DNA of 64,000 bases from assembly GCF_029227915.1 (NCBI RefSeq), contig NC_079878.1, positions 22,037,501 to 22,101,500 of the forward strand, in the 5' to 3' direction. Source of the DNA: Hydractinia symbiolongicarpus (Eukaryota > Cnidaria > Hydrozoa > Anthoathecata > Hydractiniidae). Positions 57,772-64,000 of this stretch are shown one piece after another; the first letter of the stretch is position 1, and each line of letters opens with the position of its first letter. The notes under the pieces were generated by a model that was given only the letters and a program-made list of their open reading frames with translations, ran no database searches and was not told the origin of the DNA. The position numbers and the translations under genes were made by a program.

Positions 57772-58106
57772 GTCCGTCCGCCATATTTCTCTCCTCTTTT
57801 GTTACATGGTTAAATGTTTAATCACAAATGAAATTTCTACCAAAAAAGATCAGATAACCTGCATTCATTCATAAATGAGAAAAGGTTAAAAATATTATTA
57901 ATCTCAAATTTACTTGTTGAGTTATACAGAGTTGTTATATGCTAAAAACAACCTAAATGTTTTTTTAGATAAAAACAGCATTTACATGCGATATACTATA
58001 TATAATAAGTGTTAATAACTCTGAAGGAAAACAAAAATTTAAAATTTATTTCCTTGAATGTCATGAAGTAATGGAAAATATACACGGCCATCTTTGAAAG
58101 ACAACA
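57772..58106. other. Spacer between retrotransposon and transposase remnant, no gene seen
   Basis: AT-rich; the 5' UTR of the CR1-like element probably starts here. Confidence 0.4.
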
Positions 58107-58645
58107 TTAAAAGTTTCTTTTCAACTTGTGTGTGCAACAAAGTCTTTTCAAAACTTTTCTTACACGACTGAAATCTTGACTGTAGTAGATTCCAAGCTTT
58201 CGTGAATCGATAGGATTTTGGTAAAAAGGTTCAAGCAGGCCAGATTTTACGGTGGTACATTGATACTTACCAAAATCAATAGAATCTTTTATCTTACAAA
58301 TGTCACCTGTTGAAAGAAAACATATGTCTTTATCATTTTCTTTAAAAACTGAACTGGACTGACTAAATGTTTCAGAAACCTTTTTTTCAGCAAGACGTTT
58401 TACCACTTGAACATTTCAGTTGTTGTTATTTCGCACTATTTTTTCTAAACCTTGCATGTAATTTTCAAATTTAAAAGCAGAAATGACTTCTAGAGAACAC
58501 ATGATGAACAACATCATCAGCCAAATGAATTAAGTCATTATATACATTAAACAACTTTCCATAAACAATATCAGTATTGTAAACAAACCAAAACAACAAT
58601 TCGTTTGGCAAATGGAACAAGATAAGAATTTAAAACAACATTAAA

Positions 58646-58681
58646 ATTTAATAAAATGGACACATGTCCATTTTATTAAAT
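58646..58681. repeat. Perfect 17-bp palindrome arms in the transposase remnant
   Basis: ATTTAATAAAATGGACA, then CA, then the exact reverse complement. It lies at the point where LNMSLTQRFNKMD coding similarity breaks, so it is probably a fold-back lesion. Confidence 0.85.
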
Positions 58682-59236
58682 CTTTGTGTTAATGACATAT
58701 TCAGTAGCTTTCCAATAACACAGTTCCGTAAATGCTCTTGTTGGCGATTAAAATTAGATGCATTTTTCCATTGTAGCTACTCAACCTGTTAATATAATAG
58801 TTGATTGTAGACATAAAATACGACAGAGACTTTCAATAAGAAAGTGAGAATAGGTTTTAAAACTCCAAGTAAAACTAAGTGCATATAATCTAAGGAAAAA
58901 TCATTAACACAGTCAAACTCAATGTCTAATAGGGGTGATATGTCTTTTTGAAGAGTACCTTTAAACTTAAAACTGGAGAAGCCATGGTGGCTACGCAGCT
59001 CATTACATTAAAACCATTCAAAACAATCTGTTTTCCAGCCTTACACCTTTTACACAGCATCATTGACAGGAATAGTAACCAGTGTGGCCTATTGTACATT
59101 CAGAAATGATCTGGCTGGAGCATCACAGATAATGGCTTTGGGAACACAAGTAAAATGTTCATTGTTGAAATTTACACCAACACGTGTTAAGTTTTTGACT
59201 TCATTGATAAAGTCAAAAAGAAATTCGTACACAGAT

Positions 59237-59331
59237 GCAGGTTTTGTATTCTTATAAAACAAGGCAATAGAAAAGGCGTAACTGCAGGTTTTGTATTCTT
59301 ATAAAACAAGGCAATAGAAAAGGCGTAACTG
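59237..59331. repeat. 47-bp direct tandem duplication in the transposase remnant
   Basis: GCAGGTTTTGTATTCTTATA...GGCGTAACT occurs twice in a row. The IALFYKNTKP coding segment is therefore present twice. Confidence 0.85.
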
Positions 59332-60334
59332 GTATCCCTTAAAGAACCAAGAATTGGCCAGAATAGCGAATTTACACAAGGGGATTCCATCAATATTAAC
59401 CAGTACTTTAAGTGCATTGATTTGATCACTGGCAAAAGTGACAGCTTAAATTAGTGAAATTTTGATTCCTAAATAACAGTAGCTACTGGTACCTTTAAAA
59501 GCTACATTTTATACAGATCGAGGGGTTTTGAGCAAAGTCCGGCTGTATTTTGGAATGTCAAGTCCTGATTTTCGTAAAATTGAGAGGTCTTTAAGGGAAT
59601 CTCTACCTAATTGGTACTTAGTAGCCCAGCTAGCAAGATTCTCCTGTTGTCAGGTTTCACGGGTACCTAGGACCTTACACCCAATTAAACACAAATTTGC
59701 TGCGAATGTTGTAACACGAATGATGTTGTTCAAACTAAACAATATTTACAATTTAGAATGAAATTTATAGATTGAGATTCAAACGTAATAAATTATACAA
59801 ACATACCAGCTTACCACAGCAAAATAAACAGCGTGTAAAAACTTAAACGTGTAATTGACAAAAACTTGAAGGTTGAAAATTGAACAAAATTTTCTGATAC
59901 TACGTCACGCCTTGATTTTTTTATTTAAAAGTTGAATAAATTGTTGTTGTTTTTAAGAGCTCACTCTAACTTCTCACTTCTGTCAAACGTTAATTCGAAT
60001 GCGTTGAAAATAAATAAATCGAAAGTAAAAGTAAACAAATTGAGACATGCAACACAACTTTACACCTATCAAGTTGGCTCTAAAACATCCTCTTTAAAAG
60101 AAACCATAGAAGATGCAGAACTTTCCTCAATCGACATTTTAGGGGAACTATCAAATTGTGCTTGACATTCAATTTGAAACGTATCATCTAACATACCATT
60201 ACTACTTTCACTATCATCCTGCCTTAAAAACTCCTCAACTTTTTGCTGTAGTCTTCTTCTTTCATTCCGCTTCAGGTATAAAATCTGGGACATTACTTCG
60301 TAAAACATTTACGACCCGAAATCTAACAATCATA

Positions 60335-60700
60335 ACAAAAAATAGCACAGTTGAACAGAAAGCGGTTAAAGTTTACTTTATGAAGATAGGGATGTCTAGT
60401 TTATGCTGATGACCGTCCGCGGACCTCTTCGAGGTGACCCAGCTAGACATCCAGGGTACTTAGGTTCAGAAATATTGGTCGAAATCTACCTATTCTTGGT
60501 TAAAGTTCTGTTCATCTTTTCAAATTTGTTGTGTCCTTTTTATTTTTTCATTTTTTTAATTAATTCCTTGAAAAAAGGGAGAATTGTGCTTTTGGAGGCA
60601 TTCAACCTCTAGCTTATTCCCAAAGACCTAACAGGTTGAGTTCATCCTTGTGGTGGCTAGCCACCTCTTTGTAAATTTTCTTTTCTACGATAATTCTTAG
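60335..60700 (+). mobile_element. Tail element, right-hand part only
   Basis: Starts at AAAAAATAGCACAGTTGAAC, matching the interior of the 27 kb tail. It contains the structured motif, AAAAAAGGGAGAATTGTGCT, CAACCTCT and the GGTTGAGTTC..GTGGTGGCTAGCCACCTC palindrome block. The 63-bp repeats are absent. Confidence 0.6.
60390..60452 (+). other. Structured motif (possible RNA fold), copy outside the triplication
   Basis: Outer stem and inner hairpins are intact (one loop change, GTTTA for GTTTC). The flanks are more diverged than those of the triplicated copies, so this is an older, independent copy with a conserved core. Confidence 0.55.
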
Positions 60701-61780
60701 GTCTATGTCCTATTTTACATCCACAGGTAACAATAGCTAGAGGTAGATATTTGTCTAGTCTTTGGGTGTGAAGACCTCACTTAATATCCCAGTTTATTAG
60801 GAAGGTTTAAGTTTTGTCACTGAACCTTCAGCTGTGACAATCCTGCTCCCCCGGGTCTGGTATAAGGAGCATTGCATTCATCGTTGCGGTGGTCACACGC
60901 GATTTTTTAAATTATTTTCTTTTCTTTTATCTTACGTCAGAACCAGTGTTAAATATGGACTTTAAGAATTTCCTTCAAAATTTAATTGGAAAAATGTTGG
61001 CATATCAAATGAATTTATCGCGATTGGCTGCAATGCAGTTGCAAATTGTTTTTACAAATGCAATAGGCATCTGACCTTTCCCCTATAACTTAATGCATAC
61101 TAGGCGGGAAGGGTATTAAAAATTTTAGCAGATGTGTAAAATGCATTAATAGAAAGCAGTATATAGTAAATAACAAGAGTGAAAGGTAATCAACTACTGG
61201 GATCAGACTTGTGTTGTGTGTTGTAAATGTTATATATAGATTATACTCGCAAATTTATGGTTGGAATGTTTTCCTAAGTTCCAATACAAAATAATTTTGA
61301 TTTGAAAAAATTACTCTTAAAGATAAATTCGTATTAACTTTCTCTCTGCAAGATAGTTGTTTAGGTGGTTAAGATAACTTCTATAGATCTTGGCTGCAGT
61401 GAGAATATTTTCTTATACAAGTCATGGATAAATTTGATTGTTCCCCTGATGCGGTTTCTTAGTTGTAAGTACGTGCACAGACAAATTGACATTACTTTAT
61501 CTGTTTCGTTTAATTAATCATGCAGTAAAAACGTTGGGGTAAATTATTCATGCAAATAATTAATTGTGCCAATTACCTCCTTGGAAAAAGGAAGAATTGT
61601 GTTCCTTTATGAGCATATTCTTTACCTTTCTAGTTTTCATTCTAACTGAAAAATTCTTTAATGTCAAATATAGTTTTTTAAAAGCTTATTTACAAGAAGA
61701 GTCTCTTTCTTAAATCCTATTTTTCTTTCTATAAATATATACTTTACATGAAAGATGATCCTCCTTATGGTATGGACGGA
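60701..61780. other. Older tail-element remains, otherwise no gene seen
   Basis: Weak matches in the right order: TCTAGTCTTTGGGTGTGAAG then CCTCACTTAATATCCCAGTT (60757-60805), TTGCGGTGGTCACACGC (60882-60900), and CCTTGGAAAAAGGAAGAATTGTG (61580-61602). These suggest a very diverged copy. The short open frame at 60955-61074 (MDFKNFLQNLIGKMLA) has no support. Confidence 0.35.
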
Positions 61781-61881
61781 ACATAGAAAGTGAAAATGGA
61801 ATTTAAATTTCATTTTTAAGGTAGTGTTATGTCAACACTACCTTTTAGTTGAGATTTAAATTCCATTTTCGCTTTCTGTGT
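61781..61881. repeat. 101-bp long hairpin (28-bp outer arms, 11-bp inner arms)
   Basis: The outer arms 61781-61808 (ACATAGAAAGTGAAAATGG...) and 61854-61881 are reverse complements at 26 of 28 positions. The inner arms AAGGTAGTGTT (61818-61828) and AACACTACCTT (61834-61844) are perfect around ATGTC. It resembles a tiny fold-back element or a precursor hairpin. Confidence 0.8.
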
Positions 61882-63000
61882 TTCATTCAGCTTCATACAT
61901 ATCATTATCACTAACTATTGAATTTACCAAGTCTTCAAATAATGAAACACCAGTCACTTAAGTTTGAAAAAAATTCAATAAATAATTTTTTTCATGTAAT
62001 ATTTTTATGTAATAGATGATACATGGAAGCATAGTGTAAATTATAGTGTGCTCTAAAACCTTTTATGGTTGTGTAGTTCATATTTTACAAAAGGTTATAT
62101 ATTCAACTGTTATTAAGTTTAAAAGCAGTTTAACTTTGCATTTGTAAATCAACGCTTCTGCAATTAGCAATAGTTGGACACACTGATTACTTGCTGTTAT
62201 TAATTTTTACTTCATCGCACTCTGGTTTGTACTTTATATTTTGTTTGAGGCACAGTTTTCTGTCAATATATTCTTGTTCCAGTAGTACTAGACTGCTTTA
62301 TTCAATAAATCGAATTTTCATTTCAATTAGTTGGTTCGTTTGAATTAGCTTTCTCGATAGATCTAATGAAAGCAAATAAATACGATGTATACATTATACA
62401 AGAGGACGGAATTAATGATTTTACATATGCACAAAGACAAAGTTTTAGAATTTTAATTATTCCGCATATGAGAGTTTAATTATGTCAGAGATACCAAAGT
62501 ATGTTTGCGTCCTTACGCAATAGTTCTTTTGTGAAAGGTTTATTGAATATAATCTATATACCTGATCTCACTTCCAATTGCCTCTGACGTTACTCCTGTC
62601 TTAATCATTTTGAGAAATACTTATCCCGCTCGTTGAGCACTGTAAGATATATCAGCTACAGCTCATAGCTCTATACATAATTAAATTGAGGATTTTTGTG
62701 GGTTCTGGCTAGGGGTAGTTAAGGTCTGGTGACAATCAGTCGTATTTCATTCTATAGGTTTGACTGAATAAAGAGTTTAGCTAGAGACAGATCTGACAGA
62801 TTCAAGAAAATTTCTGATGTACAGACCAGGAGTGATAGGATTAATTACTCCAGAAACAACTGCCTTCACAGTGTATCCTTTTTCCAGACCATCCTGGAAT
62901 TTACGTTCCAAAATGATGTAAATTATCTTGTCTTTTTTCCAAATTTCATACTCAGGGGTGTCTTTTTTATTCTTTCACATTTTGAATTCAAAGCAATGTC
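61882..63000. other. Intergenic, no gene seen
   Basis: AT-rich; no feature supported. Confidence 0.45.
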
Positions 63001-63850
63001 TTGATTTTACTTAATTCAAAAACCCCTGAGAAATCTTCCGCAAGTCACACAAAATCTTGTAAAATCAAAAAACCCGAAAAAGTTGCTACAAGGTCTGTCA
63101 GTAAAACAACCTCAAAGTTAGGCGAAGCATTTGTAGGTATTCTTCAAAGTTTGGCTGTTTCTAGAAGTCCAGTTGATCCCTCCCATTTTTTGCGTGCTAT
63201 GAAACATCATATCTCAGCTGCGAAGGGAAGTGCATTTAATATCTTTGCTCAGCACGACGTCCCCGAGGTTTTTGAATATCTCCTACCTGGTCTGTCATTA
63301 GACTTTCCATTTCTTTGAAGTCTTTTTAGTATTGGCATCAAGACATTCATGTCATATTACCAGCTCCTCAGAAGTTATAGCACCATGCATCCAACTTTAT
63401 CTGCACCCTACGTTACAATCTTCCTTAGATAATTTCTTTGAAAGCGAGGACTTGTCAGACACCAATGCCTACTTCTTCCATGTTTGCAACGCTCATCAAA
63501 CTGCTCTAATTGAAAAAGAGGTAGTGTCGTGCGGTCCAATCTCATTTTACAGCTAAAACGTTTTGCCAGTGTCACGGCCTTGTATCAAAAATTGCCTCTC
63601 GTATTACTGCTTACCCTGGTACCCTTTCCATACTTTTTAACGTAGATGGAGAAGTGAAATTTCGTTAAAATTTCCAATTAAGGGCTATTATTAACCATTG
63701 CGGCAACTTAAATAATGGTCACTACACAACCATAGCCTTCCACCAAATGGTACACAGGTGGATACATTGCAGCGATAGAGCAGTAAATTTTATGTGATGA
63801 CCGCCTTATTAACAGTCACGAGTCATATGTTTTCTTTTTAGAAGAGCTGA
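63001..63850 (+). pseudogene. USP part of RLE-USP element, third copy, catalytic Cys box deleted
   Basis: KTPEKSSASHTKSCKIKKPE matches the linker of the 4 kb copy. The sequence then goes from KVATRS straight to VSKTTSKLGEAFVGILQSLA, removing the NLGNTCYANSILQC segment. It continues through FNIFAQHDVPEVFEYLLPGL to a stop at 63316, then DNFFESEDLSDTNAYFFHVC (with frame breaks) and the His-box remains NNGHYTTIAF near 63710, ending SYVFFLEEL. It keeps a TTTTT run where the 4 kb copy has TTTT, which explains the frameshift there. Confidence 0.8.
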
Positions 63851-64000
63851 AGTAAGAATATTTTAACCAGAATGAGTCAGCAAGGGGGCTTGACTACACT
63901 CAGTCTTTGGAGAGAGACACTCCACTTATTACCCCAGTTAAAAAAAAATATTAGCAGGGGGGGGGGGGTTGATCACACATGATCTTATCTTTGGAGGGTA
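63851..64000 (+). mobile_element. Tail element start at the window edge
   Basis: GAGTCAGCAAGGGGGCTTGA, CTCCACTTATTACCCCAGTT, then ATTAGCAGGGGGGGGGGGTT and GATCACACATGATCTTATCT. It is cut by the window end. Confidence 0.6.

Larger units (their letters stand above)
58107..60308 (-). pseudogene. Decayed DDE-like transposase of an uncharacterised invertebrate family
   Basis: Blocks in order on the minus strand, in shifting frames. 60308-60069: ERRRLQQKVEEFLRQDDSES. 59760-59530: NLASWATKYQLGRDSLKDLS, SGLDIPKYSRTLL. 59440-59060: VNIDGIPLCKF, SIALFYKNTKPASVYEFLFD, FINEVKNLTRVGVNFNN, FTCVPKAIICDAPARSFL. 59000-58900: SHHGFSSFKFKG, IEFDCVNDFSLDYMHLVLLG. 58610-58440: NDLIHLADDV. 58406-58107: LEPFYQNPIDSRKLGIYY. 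The order resembles large transposase-derived proteins common in cnidarians and insects, with the LDYMHLV..LGV block. I cannot give a family name. Many stops and frameshifts. Confidence 0.6.

Overview
The window looks like genomic DNA of an early-branching animal, probably a cnidarian and possibly a hydrozoan. The evidence is AT-rich sequence, many small spliced exons bounded by GT..AG, a tRNA-headed SINE and a mixed load of metazoan-type transposons. The species cannot be named from the sequence. No bacterial operons, rRNA genes, CRISPR arrays or clear host housekeeping genes are visible. Almost everything recognisable is mobile DNA or relics of it.

Layout. 0.2-0.8 kb: a small two-exon gene of unknown function (Thr-rich then Arg-rich). 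2.9-4.9 kb (- strand): a non-LTR retrotransposon C-terminus in which an R2-type restriction-like endonuclease (RLE) is fused to a ubiquitin-specific protease (USP) domain. 5.7-6.1 kb: SINE. 6.4-11.7 kb (+): a 17-exon KDZ-superfamily transposase gene, nearly whole but with two frame breaks. 12.2-14.0 kb: a minisatellite of about 99 bp. 14.8-16.5 kb (-): a ten-exon, apparently intact gene with a UPF0547-like zinc ribbon and a run of phase-1 micro-exons. 18.5-27.1 kb: broken RT, RLE and USP pieces of the same retrotransposon family on both strands.

27.0-55.9 kb: a unit of about 5.5 kb present three times head-to-tail. Each copy carries a retrotransposon tail, a possible RNA-structure motif, an integrase pseudogene and the 3' half of a CR1-like element. 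Copy 1 is split by two complete CACTA-type DNA transposons (29,780-36,802 and 39,073-44,369). Copies 2 and 3 supply the empty sites, so the ends and 3-bp target duplications (TGT and CTA) can be read to the base. Both CACTA elements hold two divergent genes: a Tnp2-type transposase (truncated or broken) and a spliced accessory gene with shared intron positions, intact in the first element.

55.6-57.8 kb (-): the remaining 5' half of the CR1-like element (endonuclease plus RT). 58.1-60.3 kb (-): a decayed DDE-like transposase. 60.3-62.9 kb: old copies of the tail element and a long hairpin. 63.0-64.0 kb: another USP-tail copy, lacking the catalytic Cys box.

The strongest candidates for something new are the RT-RLE-USP retrotransposon architecture, the paired-gene CACTA elements with complementary transposase losses, and the phase-1 micro-exon gene.
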